Assembly: GCF_002563795.1 (NCBI RefSeq) | Contig: NZ_PDJL01000006.1 | Coordinates: forward strand, 1-64,000 | Direction: 5' to 3' | Length of the DNA stretch: 64,000 nucleotides | From: Vibrio sp. ES.051 | GTDB lineage: Bacteria; Pseudomonadota; Gammaproteobacteria; Enterobacterales; Vibrionaceae | Part shown: positions 31,603 to 41,895 of the stretch, piece after piece | Numbering within the stretch: position 1 is the first letter of the stretch | Layout of the letters: the number at the start of each line of letters is the position of its first letter | Translations under genes and position numbers: made by a program | The notes under the pieces: model-generated | The model's input: only the letters and a program-made list of their open reading frames with translations | Database searches by the model: none | What the model was told of the DNA's origin: nothing

Positions 31603-31632
31603 TAAAAAAGGCGACCTTTGAGATCGCCTTTG
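31603..31632. terminator. bidirectional terminator between btsR and ispH
   Basis: Stem AAAGGCGA / TCGCCTTT with a nine-base loop between convergent genes; the T run is best on the minus strand (ispH side). Confidence 0.75.
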
Positions 31633-31654
31633 AAATATTTAATCATGCCTGATG

Positions 31655-32620
31655 TTAATCAACTTGTTTAATTTGTAGCTCTTTCGGTACTTCGAAGAAC
31701 ATATTCTCTTCTCGCCCTAGCACTTCGTCGACGGCTTCAGCACCAACCAGCTCTTTGATGCGATCAAGAATTTGGTTCACTAACTCTTCTGGTGCTGATG
31801 CTCCAGCCGTTACACCGACTTTGTTCTTACCTTCAAACCATTTTGGTTCGATATCTTCAGGACAATCCGTCAAATAACCCGGTGTACCGAGCTTTTCAGC
31901 CAATTCTTTTAGGCGTGTTGAGTTGGATGAATTCTTTGAACCGACCACCACCATGACATCAACATCGCTCGCTAATTCACGTACGGCATCTTGACGGTTT
32001 TGCGTTGCGTAGCAAATATCATCTTTACGCGGGCCTTGGATATCTGGGAACACGCGGCGTAGCTCTTCGATAACATCAGCAGTCTCGTCAACAGACAAGG
32101 TCGTTTGGCTTACGTAGTGAAGATCGGATGGATCTTTCACAATCGCCTTCAGTTTCTCAACGTCGGCTGGGGTTTCAACCAAGTACATGCCACCGGTTTC
32201 ACTCGCGTACTGCCCCATCGTGCCTTCTACTTCAGGGTGACCGGCGTGACCAATCAGCACCACTTCCATATTGCGGCGGCTTGCTCGCGCCACTTCCATA
32301 TGGACTTTGGTTACTAATGGACACGTCGCGTCAAACACGGTCAAATCGCGCTGCTTGGCTTCCTGACGAACCGCCTGTGATACACCATGAGCAGAAAAAA
32401 TCACAATGTTGTTGTCTGGCACTTCATGCAGCTCTTCAACGAAGACAGCGCCACGTTGTTTTAGCCCTTCAACCACAAAACGGTTATGTACCACCTCATG
32501 ACGAACATAAATCGGTGGCTGATACATCTCTAGCGCACGCTCTACGATGCTAATCGCACGGTCTACACCAGCACAAAAGCCGCGTGGGTTAGCTAATAGG
32601 ATTTTCATTTCATTGCTCAT
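31655..32620 (-). CDS. ispH: 4-hydroxy-3-methylbut-2-enyl diphosphate reductase IspH
   Basis: IspH is the [4Fe-4S] enzyme that ends the MEP pathway, reducing HMBPP to IPP and DMAPP. The product carries the three cluster cysteines in [21 protein letters not shown] and [11 protein letters not shown], plus the catalytic Glu region [13 protein letters not shown]. Length is 321 residues from ATG 32620 or 317 from ATG 32608; E. coli has 316, and the Shine-Dalgarno signal does not settle the choice. It follows fkpB by 23 nt, an order conserved in gammaproteobacteria. Confidence 0.97.
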   Translation of the reverse strand: MSNEMKILLANPRGFCAGVDRAISIVERALEMYQPPIYVRHEVVHNRFVVEGLKQRGAVFVEELHEVPDNNIVIFSAHGVSQAVRQEAKQRDLTVFDATCPLVTKVHMEVARASRRNMEVVLIGHAGHPEVEGTMGQYASETGGMYLVETPADVEKLKAIVKDPSDLHYVSQTTLSVDETADVIEELRRVFPDIQGPRKDDICYATQNRQDAVRELASDVDVMVVVGSKNSSNSTRLKELAEKLGTPGYLTDCPEDIEPKWFEGKNKVGVTAGASAPEELVNQILDRIKELVGAEAVDEVLGREENMFFEVPKELQIKQVD

Positions 32621-32643
32621 GGAAATTATCTTTATTGGGTTCG

Positions 32644-33075
32644 CTATTCTACTGACAAAATTTCAACTTCGAAAGTCACGTCTTGTCCCGCTAGAGGATG
32701 GTTGAAGTCCACTGTAACTGAATCGCCAGCAATCTCAGTGATGATGCCTGGGATTTCCATGCCATCAGGGCCACTGAACGCCATGATTGTACCCACATCT
32801 ACTTCTGCATCACCTACAAATTTAGTGCGATCCATATGGTGTACATGGTCTGGGTTTGGCATGCCAAACGCATCTTCTGCTTTTAGCTCAATCGCTTTTT
32901 GTGCGCCTGTTTCTAGGCCTATCAAGCACTGCTCAAAGTTTTCACTCAAGCTGCCATCACCCATAACAAATTTCGCTGGTTTACCCATATTATGAGTACT
33001 ATCCGCAACCGATCCGTCTTTCATCTTAATCGTAAAGTGAAGGGTTACTACAGATTCATTGGTTATTGTTGTCAC
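32644..33075 (-). CDS. fkpB: FKBP-type peptidyl-prolyl isomerase FkpB (SlpA)
   Basis: A 143-residue cytoplasmic prolyl isomerase and chaperone of the SlyD/SlpA type. The FKBP core is interrupted by an insert-in-flap domain (about 70-120, [13 protein letters not shown]). No His-rich metal-binding tail as in SlyD is present. GTG start at 33075 with CAAGGAAG upstream. It lies between lspA and ispH, the standard place; a terminator separates it from lspA, so it may have its own promoter with ispH. Confidence 0.93.
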   Translation of the reverse strand: MTTITNESVVTLHFTIKMKDGSVADSTHNMGKPAKFVMGDGSLSENFEQCLIGLETGAQKAIELKAEDAFGMPNPDHVHHMDRTKFVGDAEVDVGTIMAFSGPDGMEIPGIITEIAGDSVTVDFNHPLAGQDVTFEVEILSVE

Positions 33076-33156
33076 GTTACTGCTTCCTTGTTCTGGGGTT
33101 ATTACGCTGTCAGCTTGGTCTTTTTATACATTGATATGCTGATTGGCGCTCCAACA

Positions 33157-33193
33157 TAATAAAAAGCGTCGCTCGAATCAACGGGCGACGCTT
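33157..33193 (-). terminator. intrinsic terminator after lspA
   Basis: On the minus strand, stem AAGCGTCGCCCG / CGAGCGACGCTT-type with a six-base loop, followed by TTTATTATG. It sits between lspA and fkpB and may only partly stop transcription. Confidence 0.8.
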
Positions 33194-33231
33194 AGGGTTA
33201 TTCAACTTTTCACAATATACACTGCCACGAC

Positions 33232-33741
33232 TTAGGCTTTCGCCTCGTCTTTCTTTCGAAAGCCGTCAAGAATAATCATCGCGGCACCAATACAAATAGC
33301 CATGTCTGCAAGGTTGAATGCTGGCCAGTGATAATTACCCCAGAAAAAGTCCAAATAATCCACGACAAAACCGTGTATCACACGGTCGAATACGTTGCCT
33401 ACTGCGCCACCAATGATCATGGCATAAGCAATATTATTCCATTTCTCTTTCGCTGGTAGTTTACTCATCCAGTAAGTCAAAAGACCCGTAACGATAAAAG
33501 CAATACCGGTAAATAACCAACGCTGCCAGCCCGCTTGATCACTCAAAAAGCTAAAAGCGGCACCATAGTTATGTACGTACAAAAGATTAAAGAATGGCAA
33601 AATTTCAATGCGGTTTGCCCAGCCATAACCCATGTTGTTCATCACAACAAACTTAATGCCGATATCAGCCAAAAAAATTACAACCGCCAGCCACAACCAG
33701 CGCACACCCGAGTGTTTTAAAGACAGTGTTTTTTCACTCAT
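33232..33741 (-). CDS. lspA: Lipoprotein signal peptidase LspA
   Basis: LspA (signal peptidase II) cleaves the signal peptide of diacylglyceryl-modified prolipoproteins in the inner membrane. The 169-residue product has four membrane segments and the two catalytic aspartates in [10 protein letters not shown] and FNLADMAI, with the conserved NYGAAFSF near residue 58. It comes after ileS as in E. coli. A strong palindrome lies just before its ribosome-binding site (see 33755-33782). Confidence 0.96.
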   Translation of the reverse strand: MSEKTLSLKHSGVRWLWLAVVIFLADIGIKFVVMNNMGYGWANRIEILPFFNLLYVHNYGAAFSFLSDQAGWQRWLFTGIAFIVTGLLTYWMSKLPAKEKWNNIAYAMIIGGAVGNVFDRVIHGFVVDYLDFFWGNYHWPAFNLADMAICIGAAMIILDGFRKKDEAKA

Positions 33742-33754
33742 TACTTTACCTACA

Positions 33755-33782
33755 AACAGCCCCAGTAATTACTGGGGCTGTT
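33755..33782. other. perfect 14-bp inverted repeat before the lspA ribosome-binding site
   Basis: AACAGCCCCAGTAA is followed directly by its exact reverse complement, a 28-nt perfect palindrome ending 13 nt before the lspA start codon. On the ileS-lspA transcript it would form a very stable hairpin, but there is no T run, so it is not a standard terminator. It could be a processing or stability element, or a weak terminator of ileS. Confidence 0.6.
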
Positions 33783-33851
33783 GAATTAATAAAAAGTTCC
33801 AGAACAAGAAACTAATACTCTAAATGATTGGCGTTGTAGCACGGCGACGAA

Positions 33852-33898
33852 TTTACCAAGCTCCTGAGCCTAGTCGGCTATATGATGGAGTTGGTAAA
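33852..33898. other. branched hairpin in the ileS-lspA intergenic region
   Basis: Nested complementary arms: TTTACCAA (33852-33859) with TTGGTAAA (33891-33898), CTCC (33861-33864) with GGAG (33887-33890), and AGCC (33867-33870) with GGCT (33876-33879). Together about 16 pairs with small bulges. It lies 40 nt past the ileS stop. Function unknown. Confidence 0.5.
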
Positions 33899-33937
33899 TG
33901 AAGTCAACAAAGCTACAGAGCCAAGAATGACGAGTAT

Positions 33938-36784
33938 TTACGCGAACTTACGCACTTCACCTTCACCATCAACGTTAGATACACAACGACCACAGATCTT
34001 CTCGTGACCTTCGATTGTGCCTACGTCTGGCGTGTGGTGCCAACAACGGTCACACTTCTCGCCTTCTGCTGCAGCAACTTCAACGAACAAACCATCAATA
34101 TCAGTCGCTTGTGCTGTATCAGTTTTCTCGCTTAACGGTTTCACTATCGCCGCAGACGTGATCAGAACGAAACGTAGTTCATCTTCTAGCTGGTTGATCT
34201 TCGCAGATAGCGGCTCATCGGCAAAGAGCGTTATCTCAGCTTGTAGCGCACCACCGATAGTCTTCTCAGCTCGTGCCGCTTCTAGCAGTTTGTTCACTGC
34301 ACCACGAACTTTCTGAATCTCTGCCCAGAACTCGTTATTAAGCTCTTCGCCTTCGGTTAGACCAAACAAACCTTGATACCATTCACCACTGAATACAAAC
34401 TTGTCACGCTTGCCTGGCATTTCGTTCCAGATCTCATCTGCGGTAAATGACATAATAGGTGCCATCCAACGAACAAGCGCTTCAACAATGTAGTAAAGCG
34501 CAGTCTGACAACTACGTTGAGCGTTGCCGCCACGTTTTGCTGTGTACTGACGATCTTTAATCACGTCTAGGTAAAAAGAGCCCATTTCGATAGAACAGAA
34601 GTGCATTAGACGCTGCATTACTGCATGCGTGTTGTACTCTTCGTATGCTTTGATAATTTCTTCTTGCGCTGCCAGTGCACGCCCTACTGCCCAGCGGTCC
34701 AGAGCAACCATTTCTTCCGCTGGAACCATGTCTGTTTCAGGGTTAAAACCATTTAGGTTTGCTAGGAAGAAACGAGAAGTGTTACGAATACGACGGTATG
34801 CATCAGCGCTGCGTTTTAGGATTTCATCCGAAACCGCAACTTCACCCGTATAGTCAGTTGATGCAACCCATAGGCGCAAGATATCGGCACCAAGTTTATT
34901 AGTGACATCTTTTGGCGCGACGACGTTACCAATAGATTTCGACATCTTACGGCCGTGACCGTCAACAACGAAACCATGAGTAAGAACTTGCTTATAAGGT
35001 GCCACATCTTTCATTGCGATAGATGAAATGAGAGATGACTGGAACCAACCACGGTGTTGGTCAGAGCCCTCTAGGTATAGGTCTGCGCTGTAGCCCCTTT
35101 CTTCACCATCAAATTGGTACTCTTCACGAGCATCAACAACAGAGAAGTGCGTGACACCTGAGTCGAACCATACGTCTAACGTATCGAGCACTTTTTCGTA
35201 CTGGTCTGCGTCAGCACCGAGTAGCTCAGCTGCATCGACATCCCACCATGCTTGAATGCCTTTCTCTTCAACCAACTTCGCGACTTTTTCAATCAGTTCT
35301 AGTGTGTTTGGATGAAGTTCTGATGTTTCTTTATGAACAAACAGAGCGATTGGCACACCCCAAGTACGTTGACGAGAGACACACCACTCTGGGCGACCTT
35401 CAATCATACCTTCGATACGGCTTTGACCCCACTCCGGCATCCACTGAACACCTTTGATAGCTTCTAGTGCTTTGGCACGCAGACCCGCTTGGTCCATGGA
35501 GACAAACCACTGCGGTGTTGCGCGGAAGATGATTGGAGTCTTATGACGCCAACAGTGTGGGTAGCTGTGCTCGTAAGCGTGGTGATGCAGTAGTGCGCCT
35601 TTTTCTTTTAGCGTTTCAACAACCGCATTGTTCGCTTTGAATACGTGCTGACCAGCGAATAGCTCAGTGTCCGGTAGGTAAACACCGTTTGAACCAACTG
35701 GGTTCGCCACTTCTAGGTTGTATTTTTGACCAACGGCGAAGTCTTCTTGACCGTGGCCAGGTGCTGTGTGAACCACACCAGTACCCGAATCCGTGGTTAC
35801 GTGATCGCCTAGGATCGCCGGTACGGTGAAATCGTAGAATGGGTGTTGGAACTGAGAAAGCTCTAGATCCGCGCCTTTGGCAAAACCAAGGTTATGGAAA
35901 TGCTCGATACCTGCGCGATCCATAACGTCTTTCGCTAGTTCAGCCGCAACGATGATACGTTCAGGTTGCTCGCCTTCAACTTGGATAAGTACATACTCAA
36001 GGTCATCACGTAGACACACAGCACGGTTCGCAGGAAGCGTCCAAGGTGTTGTCGTCCAGATGACAATAGAGATATCGCCTTTACCTTCATGACCTTCAGT
36101 CAGCTCAAACTTAGACAGAAGCGCAGCTTCGTCCGCAGCCTTAAAGCGTACATCGATAGATGGCGATACTTTATCTTTGTATTCCACTTCTGCTTCAGCC
36201 AGCGCTGAGCCACAATCCGTACACCAGTGAACGGGTTTGAAACCTTTCAGTAGGTGACCGTTGCTTGCGATCTTACCAAGTGCACGGATGATGTTCGCTT
36301 CCGTATCAAAATCCATTGTACGGTATGGCTTGTCCCACTCTCCCATAATGCCAAGACGCTTGAAGCTCTCTTTTTGACCTTCAACTTGACCAGCGGCGTA
36401 CTGACGACATTTTTCGCGGAATTCAGCCGCTGTCACTTTTTGGCCTGGTTTGCCAACCTTCTTTTCTACCATCAACTCGATAGGTAGCCCGTGACAATCC
36501 CAACCTGGGATGTAAGGTGCGTCAAAACCTGAAAGTGTTTTGGATTTAATTATAATGTCTTTAAGAATCTTGTTTAGTGCGTGACCAATATGAATGTCAC
36601 CATTTGCGTAAGGAGGGCCATCGTGCAATACGAATGGCTTTTTACCTTTTTTTGCTTTACGGATTTCACCGTAAAGATCTTCTTTGTACCAACGCTTAAG
36701 CATTTCTGGCTCACGATTGGCCAGATTACCGCGCATTGGAAACCCTGTTTCAGGTAAATTCAGGGTATCTTTATACTCACTCAT
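33938..36784 (-). CDS. ileS: Isoleucyl-tRNA synthetase
   Basis: IleRS charges tRNA-Ile and edits misactivated valine. The 948-residue class I enzyme shows HIGH at residues 65-68, the editing (CP1) domain with [22 protein letters not shown] near residue 605, an anticodon-binding domain, and a C-terminal zinc site with CDRCWHH and CGRC. It is the bacterial type-1 form. It follows ribF by 64 nt and precedes lspA, as in E. coli. Confidence 0.98.
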   Translation of the reverse strand: MSEYKDTLNLPETGFPMRGNLANREPEMLKRWYKEDLYGEIRKAKKGKKPFVLHDGPPYANGDIHIGHALNKILKDIIIKSKTLSGFDAPYIPGWDCHGLPIELMVEKKVGKPGQKVTAAEFREKCRQYAAGQVEGQKESFKRLGIMGEWDKPYRTMDFDTEANIIRALGKIASNGHLLKGFKPVHWCTDCGSALAEAEVEYKDKVSPSIDVRFKAADEAALLSKFELTEGHEGKGDISIVIWTTTPWTLPANRAVCLRDDLEYVLIQVEGEQPERIIVAAELAKDVMDRAGIEHFHNLGFAKGADLELSQFQHPFYDFTVPAILGDHVTTDSGTGVVHTAPGHGQEDFAVGQKYNLEVANPVGSNGVYLPDTELFAGQHVFKANNAVVETLKEKGALLHHHAYEHSYPHCWRHKTPIIFRATPQWFVSMDQAGLRAKALEAIKGVQWMPEWGQSRIEGMIEGRPEWCVSRQRTWGVPIALFVHKETSELHPNTLELIEKVAKLVEEKGIQAWWDVDAAELLGADADQYEKVLDTLDVWFDSGVTHFSVVDAREEYQFDGEERGYSADLYLEGSDQHRGWFQSSLISSIAMKDVAPYKQVLTHGFVVDGHGRKMSKSIGNVVAPKDVTNKLGADILRLWVASTDYTGEVAVSDEILKRSADAYRRIRNTSRFFLANLNGFNPETDMVPAEEMVALDRWAVGRALAAQEEIIKAYEEYNTHAVMQRLMHFCSIEMGSFYLDVIKDRQYTAKRGGNAQRSCQTALYYIVEALVRWMAPIMSFTADEIWNEMPGKRDKFVFSGEWYQGLFGLTEGEELNNEFWAEIQKVRGAVNKLLEAARAEKTIGGALQAEITLFADEPLSAKINQLEDELRFVLITSAAIVKPLSEKTDTAQATDIDGLFVEVAAAEGEKCDRCWHHTPDVGTIEGHEKICGRCVSNVDGEGEVRKFA

Positions 36785-36848
36785 CGATTCTTAATTCCGT
36801 TATATTGGGCGAAAATTAGACATTATGTTCAGCGGTGGAATAAACCGC

Positions 36849-37784
36849 TCAACGCTTAAGCTGACGCAACCACACCCTTGCTGCTTCAGCATCCAATTCG
36901 ATTTGTTGTTTAAGTGCTTCAAACGACTCAAACTTTTGCTCATCTCGAAGTTTGTGCAAAAGTTCCACTTCTAGTTGCTTGCCATACAAATTGGCATGAA
37001 AGTCGAGTAAGTGCACTTCTAACTGCTGGCGAACACCATTGACAGTCGGCCTTTGGCCAATATTAGCAACACCACCGACAGGCTCATTTCCTAAGCCAAG
37101 CGCTTGAACTACATAGACTCCGGAAACCGGAGAAACACAGCGTTTCAAAGGAAGGTTTGCAGTAGGAAAACCAATCGTTCTTCCCAGCTTCCTTCCGTGA
37201 GAAACACGACCGTTGATGCTGTAATTTCTTCCCAGCATTTGTTGTGCGGAATGCAAATCATCACGAGCCAATGCTTCGCGAATAGCCGTACTACTGACTC
37301 GTGATTTTTGTAAACAAAAGCTTTGGGTACTCACAACTTCAAAGCCGTATTTTTCCCCAGCTTCCTGCAACATCGCAAAGTTACCAGTTCGGCCTTTACC
37401 AAAGCAGAAATCATCACCAACGACAAGAAACTTAACACCCAAACGCTCGACCAACAAGTCACGGATAAACTCTTCCGCCGTCAGACTGGCAAAATGACGA
37501 TTAAAATTAACGCACAGCAGACGATTAATATCGAGCTTACTCAATTGTACGAACTTATCACGTAACCGTGTTAGCCGTGCTGGCGCCTTGTCTTTCGCAA
37601 ACAGCTCCATCGGCTGAGGCTCAAAGGTCATCACAACCGAAGGTAACGAAAGCCTCTTCCCTTGCTCTGAGACTTGTTGCAATACTTGCAGATGGCCTTG
37701 ATGCACGCCATCAAAATTGCCAATAGTCAGCACGCAACCATGGTGGCGTGGTGTGATATTGTGAATGCCTCTAATCAGTTCCAT
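36849..37784 (-). CDS. ribF: Bifunctional riboflavin kinase/FAD synthetase RibF
   Basis: RibF phosphorylates riboflavin to FMN and adenylates FMN to FAD. The 311-residue product has the N-terminal nucleotidyltransferase with GNFDGVHQGH near residue 25 and VGDDFCFGKGRTG near 122, and the C-terminal kinase domain with GRTIGFPTANL and GVYVV. It lies between murJ and ileS; no FMN riboswitch is seen upstream. Confidence 0.96.
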   Translation of the reverse strand: MELIRGIHNITPRHHGCVLTIGNFDGVHQGHLQVLQQVSEQGKRLSLPSVVMTFEPQPMELFAKDKAPARLTRLRDKFVQLSKLDINRLLCVNFNRHFASLTAEEFIRDLLVERLGVKFLVVGDDFCFGKGRTGNFAMLQEAGEKYGFEVVSTQSFCLQKSRVSSTAIREALARDDLHSAQQMLGRNYSINGRVSHGRKLGRTIGFPTANLPLKRCVSPVSGVYVVQALGLGNEPVGGVANIGQRPTVNGVRQQLEVHLLDFHANLYGKQLEVELLHKLRDEQKFESFEALKQQIELDAEAARVWLRQLKR

Positions 37785-37853
37785 TGGGTACTGCTTTCTG
37801 CCTCTGTTTTACTTTGCACTGTGTGAAACTGACGGATTATATACCAATCCCCC

Positions 37854-39416
37854 TTACTCTGTCCCAGCTTTTAGGTCTTTTAAGCGCACACCCAGTAAAA
37901 ACGCAATCGAAAAGTAAACGACAGCACCTAGCGCGATCAGCATCCCGAGCACGCCGCTGCGTTGAGTAAAGGTCCATTCCAGCCAAACGGACATATCCTC
38001 TAACTGCCATAAGATGGTCGAAACCATCGCCCCCCCAGCGATAATCAAACGCATAAAAAAGAAAGCCGTTCTCTTGGTGATCTGATACACACCAGACAAA
38101 TGCAGACCACGATACAACAAAACCATATTGACGAATGCCGACAATGCCGTCGCAATAGCCAACCCAACGTAACCATAGAAATAGGCCAAAATGGCGTTAA
38201 ATACCATGTTCGTCACCATCGCAATAATGCCGTATTTCACTGGCGTTTTGGTATCTTGACGCGAGTAATAACCAGGAGCTAACACCTTAATTAACATAAA
38301 GTTCAACAAGCCAGATGCATAGGCAAATAATGATAATGAAGCTTGATGAACATCTTGAGGAGAAAACTCACCGCGCATGAACAGCACCATCAACATTGGC
38401 TTTGCCAATACCATGAGGCCCAGCATGGCAGGAATACCGAGCAATGTGACCATGCGTATGCCCCAGTCCATAGTATGAGCAAAGCCTTCATTGTGTGCAT
38501 CAACGTATTTGCGTGAAAGCGCTGGCAAAATAACCGTCGCAATCGCAATACCAAACAAACCCAAAGGAAACTCCAAGAGCCGGTCTGAATAATAAAGCCA
38601 GCTAATCGACCCAGTTTGCAAGAAGCTGGCAATAAAGGTATCAAGCAACAGATTAATCTGGCTGACGGAGACGCCGAATAGAGCAGGAATCATCAAAGTA
38701 CGGATTTTCACCACACCCGGCTCACGCCAGCCCCATTTAGGCTTGACCATCACGCCCGCTTTAATAAGAAAAGGGATTTGGAATAAGAACTGCACCAAAC
38801 CACCCAAAAAGACGCCGACCGCAAGCCCAAGCTCAGGCCTTGCCATTTGCGGTGAAATAAACAGAGCCGCCAGAATAATCATTACGTTTAAAAACACTGG
38901 CGTAAAAGAAGAGACCACGAACTTACCAAGGGTGTTAAGAATTGCACCAGAAAGCGCAACAAAGGTGATAAACCATAGGTAAGGGAACGTGATTTTGAGC
39001 ATCATACTGGCGAGCTCAAACTTTTCCGCAGCAGGTCCACCATGCATCCAGTCTAAGAACCAACCAAAACCAAACAGTGCGGTTACCACGCCAGAGCCTA
39101 AGACACCAAATAAAGTGACGACCGAGACAATGACACCGAGAGTCCCTGCCGCTCGGGCAATCAATTCCCGAGTTTTGTCCATGTCACCTTGCGCATGACT
39201 TTCGGTTAAAACCGGCACAAAGGCTTGAGAAAAAGCGCCTTCGGCAAACAGACGTCGTAAGAAGTTAGGAATTTTATTGGCAAAGAAAAAGACGTCTGCA
39301 CTTGCTCCTGCCCCCATCAAATTTGCCACTACAACATCACGAACTAGGCCTAGAACGCGGGAAATAAATGTCATAGCACTGACGATCATGCCTGACTTGA
39401 GTAGTCGTTTACTCAC
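37854..39416 (-). CDS. murJ: Lipid II flippase MurJ
   Basis: MurJ (MviN) of the MOP superfamily moves lipid II across the inner membrane for peptidoglycan synthesis. The 520-residue product has about 14 hydrophobic segments, the N-terminal SGMIVSAMTFISRVLGLVRD with the conserved Arg residues, and KIPNFLRRLFAEGAFSQAFVP, both family hallmarks. GTG start at 39416 with CCGAGG upstream. First gene of murJ-ribF-ileS-lspA, divergent from rpsT. Confidence 0.96.
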   Translation of the reverse strand: MSKRLLKSGMIVSAMTFISRVLGLVRDVVVANLMGAGASADVFFFANKIPNFLRRLFAEGAFSQAFVPVLTESHAQGDMDKTRELIARAAGTLGVIVSVVTLFGVLGSGVVTALFGFGWFLDWMHGGPAAEKFELASMMLKITFPYLWFITFVALSGAILNTLGKFVVSSFTPVFLNVMIILAALFISPQMARPELGLAVGVFLGGLVQFLFQIPFLIKAGVMVKPKWGWREPGVVKIRTLMIPALFGVSVSQINLLLDTFIASFLQTGSISWLYYSDRLLEFPLGLFGIAIATVILPALSRKYVDAHNEGFAHTMDWGIRMVTLLGIPAMLGLMVLAKPMLMVLFMRGEFSPQDVHQASLSLFAYASGLLNFMLIKVLAPGYYSRQDTKTPVKYGIIAMVTNMVFNAILAYFYGYVGLAIATALSAFVNMVLLYRGLHLSGVYQITKRTAFFFMRLIIAGGAMVSTILWQLEDMSVWLEWTFTQRSGVLGMLIALGAVVYFSIAFLLGVRLKDLKAGTE

Positions 39417-39633
39417 AGTAACCTCGGAATATTACGATAAGACAGCGAACCCTATAAAGCTAAGCTCGCAGGTGCTGTATATAGACGTCAAAAATATATC
39501 CACCTATTGTTAATTCTAAGCGGATAATTATTAGCATTGGTATAAAAATGCTGTTAGAATCCATGCCATCTTAACCGCGATAACCGCTCTTACCAAAGTT
39601 TGTTTGGCTCAGATCGGTTTTTGCACAAATCAT

Positions 39634-39662
39634 TTGACATTTAAGCGCAAATGAGGGATATT
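39634..39662 (+). promoter_or_regulatory. promoter of rpsT
   Basis: -35 TTGACA (39634-39639), 17-bp spacer, -10 GATATT (39657-39662), about 48 bp before the start codon. The divergent 39417-39633 part is AT-rich and probably holds the murJ promoter, which I could not place. Confidence 0.6.
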
Positions 39663-39709
39663 CCTCGCCCTTAAATTGTCACAGAACTAAGTTTTTGGGA
39701 GTTAGACCC

Positions 39710-39970
39710 TTGGCAAATAGTAAATCTGCTAAGAAGCGCGCTATCCAAGCTGAGAAACGTCGTCAGCACAACGCTAGTCGTCGCTCAATGATGCGTACTT
39801 ACATGAAGAAAACTGTTGCTGCTATCGAAGCAGGCGACAAAGAAGCTGCAACTGCTGCATTTGCTGCAGTTACACCTATCCTAGACCGCATGGCAACTAA
39901 AGGCCTTATTCACAAGAATAAAGCATCTCGCCATAAGTCTCGCTTCGCTGCACAAATCAAAGCTCTTTAA
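39710..39970 (+). CDS. rpsT: 30S ribosomal protein S20
   Basis: S20 binds 16S rRNA helices 9 and 44 early in 30S assembly. The 86-residue basic protein begins [16 protein letters not shown] and contains the conserved [12 protein letters not shown] and [13 protein letters not shown]. The start is TTG at 39710, preceded by GGGAG; a TTG start is also used by E. coli rpsT, where it is part of S20 autoregulation. The open frame can be extended upstream by five residues, but that breaks the family N-terminus. Confidence 0.97.
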   Translation: MANSKSAKKRAIQAEKRRQHNASRRSMMRTYMKKTVAAIEAGDKEAATAAFAAVTPILDRMATKGLIHKNKASRHKSRFAAQIKAL

Positions 39971-39995
39971 TAGAGTTCTGATTTTTCGGTGAAGA

Positions 39996-40023
39996 AAAAA
40001 CCGACGTAAAGTCGGTTTTTTTA
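39996..40023 (+). terminator. intrinsic terminator after rpsT
   Basis: Stem AAAAACCGAC / GTCGGTTTTT with a five-base loop and further T residues, 25 nt past the rpsT stop. Confidence 0.9.
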
Positions 40024-40045
40024 TATTTAAAGCTTTCATAATAAA

Positions 40046-40068
40046 AAAAGCTGGCAGTGCCAGCTTTT
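40046..40068 (-). terminator. intrinsic terminator after hlyU
   Basis: Stem AAAAGCTGGC / GCCAGCTTTT with a three-base loop; on the minus strand it is followed by a T run. It also backs up the rpsT terminator on the plus strand. Confidence 0.85.
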
Positions 40069-40111
40069 CTTTTGTCTACTATTCCCGTCTAAATGCACTG
40101 ACCTCTTTTAC

Positions 40112-40414
40112 TTAAGTCTCATCTGCACAGTAGAGACTATGGAGTGTTTTGATTAGCGCTTTCACCTCATCACTCTTTAGCGTGTAGTACACCGTTTGCG
40201 CTTCTTTTCTTGTTGTCACTAATTCGTCACGACGAAGCCAAGCTAGGTGTTGAGATAATGCCGACTGACTCAACTTTAGTTTTGCACACAGCTCCCCAAC
40301 GGATAGCTCTTGATTATGCAGCATGCAGAGAATTTGTAGGCGTCTTTCGTTTGCCATCGCTTTGAGCAACACGACGGCTTTTGCGGAGTTCTTCTCCATA
40401 TCTTGTAGGTTCAT
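40112..40414 (-). CDS. hlyU: ArsR/SmtB-family regulator HlyU
   Basis: HlyU is a winged-helix dimer that relieves H-NS silencing and activates haemolysin and rtxA1 toxin genes in V. cholerae and V. vulnificus. The 100-residue product is nearly the same as the HlyU sequences I recall from those species: MEKNSAKAVVLLKAMANERR, then LSQSALSQHLAWLRRD as recognition helix and KEAQTVYYTL as wing. It lacks the metal-binding ELCVCD motif of ArsR; HlyU is thought to be redox-sensing, and two cysteines (in ILCML and GELCAK) are present. RBS GAGGTCC. No toxin gene is nearby, so it acts at distant sites. Confidence 0.93.
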   Translation of the reverse strand: MNLQDMEKNSAKAVVLLKAMANERRLQILCMLHNQELSVGELCAKLKLSQSALSQHLAWLRRDELVTTRKEAQTVYYTLKSDEVKALIKTLHSLYCADET

Positions 40415-40694
40415 GTGTTGGACCTCTAGCTACAACTTACTTCTTCCAACCCTGAGCAGCTCGTTGTGTTGCATTGGTTGATACCTCTAAGAAGCTCAGG
40501 ATGCATATCCAGAACTTCCATGCTTAGAAACTTAATTTAGTCTTAAACGAATATGCAAGATCAGCCTCAGTCATATTAGTCTGTGCGTAATCGCTCAACC
40601 AAACTGACTCACTAAGCTAAGTACCTTGAGTTACTTAAGGCATCATTTATATTTTTATCGATAATAATCTATTTACTTGCGCAACGGTATGTAT

Positions 40695-41585
40695 TTACTC
40701 AAACATTTGCCGGAAGTCAGCATCACAAACGTTTTTTACCGCCGGATGTTGGATCATTCGCTCAGCAAAAATGACGTAGTACTCTTCCTTTAAACCGTCC
40801 ACGTGACCAATGAGCTGTAAATTACGGTCGTCTTCAATTTCAGACATATATACTGTCGGCGCTAAAAAAATGACGTCATCGTGATATCGTGCAAAGGCTT
40901 TCATTAAAGCCACATCATCAAACTCGCCCAGCAGATTGGGTTGGAGACCTTGACGGTCAAACCACTGAATAACCTTGCGTCCCATTGCTGTTCGGCTCGC
41001 GGGAATCAAAAGTTTTTTCTCTTCTAATATTTCAGGAAATCGTACTCCGTCAATTTCAGAAGAAGCGAAGAAGCTCATGCTACTTTCGCCTAACTTTTTA
41101 CTATATAGTCCTGGGCTTTGTGTCGAGTCGACTGGACAATCCGACAAAATCATATCCAACTTATGCTGGGAAAGTCGCTCAAGTAGAAGCTCGTGTGTTG
41201 ACTCAAAACAACGCAGGTGAATACTGCTGTCTTCAGGAACCGTGGTCATGAGTACCTTGCTGACCAAGCGCTTTGATAACGCATCAGCCACACCAACCTC
41301 AAACAAAATGTTCGAATGTTGGCTGTAATTCACGATATCTAACATCTCATAACTCAAGCCAAACATCCGGTCGGCGTACTTGAACACCAATTGCCCTAAC
41401 TCTGTCGGTTCAACAGTACGTCCATTGCGCTTGGTTAACTTCCCCTTCATTCGCTCTTCAAGTGCCTTGATTTGCCCTGTCACTGTTTGTGGAGTCAAAA
41501 AAAGCGCGTCTGCTGCTTTCGTTACCGAGCCCTGTTTACATACCATCCAAAAGTAATAAAGGTGGTTATAGTTTAGATGTGACAT
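40695..41585 (-). CDS. nhaR: LysR-family regulator NhaR
   Basis: NhaR activates the Na+/H+ antiporter gene nhaA in response to Na+ and, in E. coli, also biofilm genes. From ATG 41585 the product is 296 residues with an N-terminal winged helix ([20 protein letters not shown]) and an effector domain with the NhaR-specific [20 protein letters not shown]. An upstream in-frame ATG at 41594 would add three residues. No nhaA is adjacent; it sits between hlyU and nptA. The 40415-40694 gap before hlyU shows no gene and only weak inverted repeats. Confidence 0.93.
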   Translation of the reverse strand: MSHLNYNHLYYFWMVCKQGSVTKAADALFLTPQTVTGQIKALEERMKGKLTKRNGRTVEPTELGQLVFKYADRMFGLSYEMLDIVNYSQHSNILFEVGVADALSKRLVSKVLMTTVPEDSSIHLRCFESTHELLLERLSQHKLDMILSDCPVDSTQSPGLYSKKLGESSMSFFASSEIDGVRFPEILEEKKLLIPASRTAMGRKVIQWFDRQGLQPNLLGEFDDVALMKAFARYHDDVIFLAPTVYMSEIEDDRNLQLIGHVDGLKEEYYVIFAERMIQHPAVKNVCDADFRQMFE

Positions 41586-41824
41586 GCTCAACATCCCGAA
41601 AATAAGGTGATGCTTTTATACCAAATACGTCAGAAACAAACAATAAACTCGACAAAACCATACAATACCCATCATAAGTCTTAGTTTTACCGAAATCTAA
41701 AAATCAACCTTGTCATAAAAGTTGCACCTACATACATTTTTCTTCTAGGTTGAATACAAAAAACCACTAACACAACCTAGCGTTATCTCTTTACATTTCA
41801 ATAATTTAAATCAAAAAGGACAAC

Positions 41825-41869
41825 ATGGCTTTCCTCACTATTAAAAAGAACAATAAAAATCTCACATAG
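41825..41869 (+). CDS. possible 14-residue leader peptide upstream of nptA
   Basis: A short frame MAFLTIKKNNKNLT with a very good ribosome-binding site (AAAAAGGACAAC before ATG), 98 nt upstream of nptA on the same strand. Four Asn or Thr and four Lys codons. It may be a chance frame; the strong Shine-Dalgarno sequence is the only support. Confidence 0.25.
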   Translation: MAFLTIKKNNKNLT

Positions 41870-41877
41870 CAATGAAT

Positions 41878-41895
41878 CTGTCATATTACTGAAAT
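41878..41895 (+). promoter_or_regulatory. possible Pho box upstream of nptA
   Basis: CTGTCAT-ATTA-CTGAAAT is a pair of 11-bp spaced direct repeats like the PhoB site (CTGTCAT-N4-CTGTCAT); the first arm is perfect, the second has two changes. It lies 73 bp before nptA. The rest of 41586-41877 is AT-rich; apart from the short frame above I see no feature. Confidence 0.45.

Noticed and set aside
32128..32553. 141-codon plus-strand frame opposite ispH
   Set aside because: Shadow frame; ispH on the other strand has all its cluster cysteines.
36785..37853. FMN riboswitch upstream of ribF, or T-box upstream of ileS
   Set aside because: The gaps are short (about 65-70 nt) and show none of the conserved riboswitch or T-box blocks.
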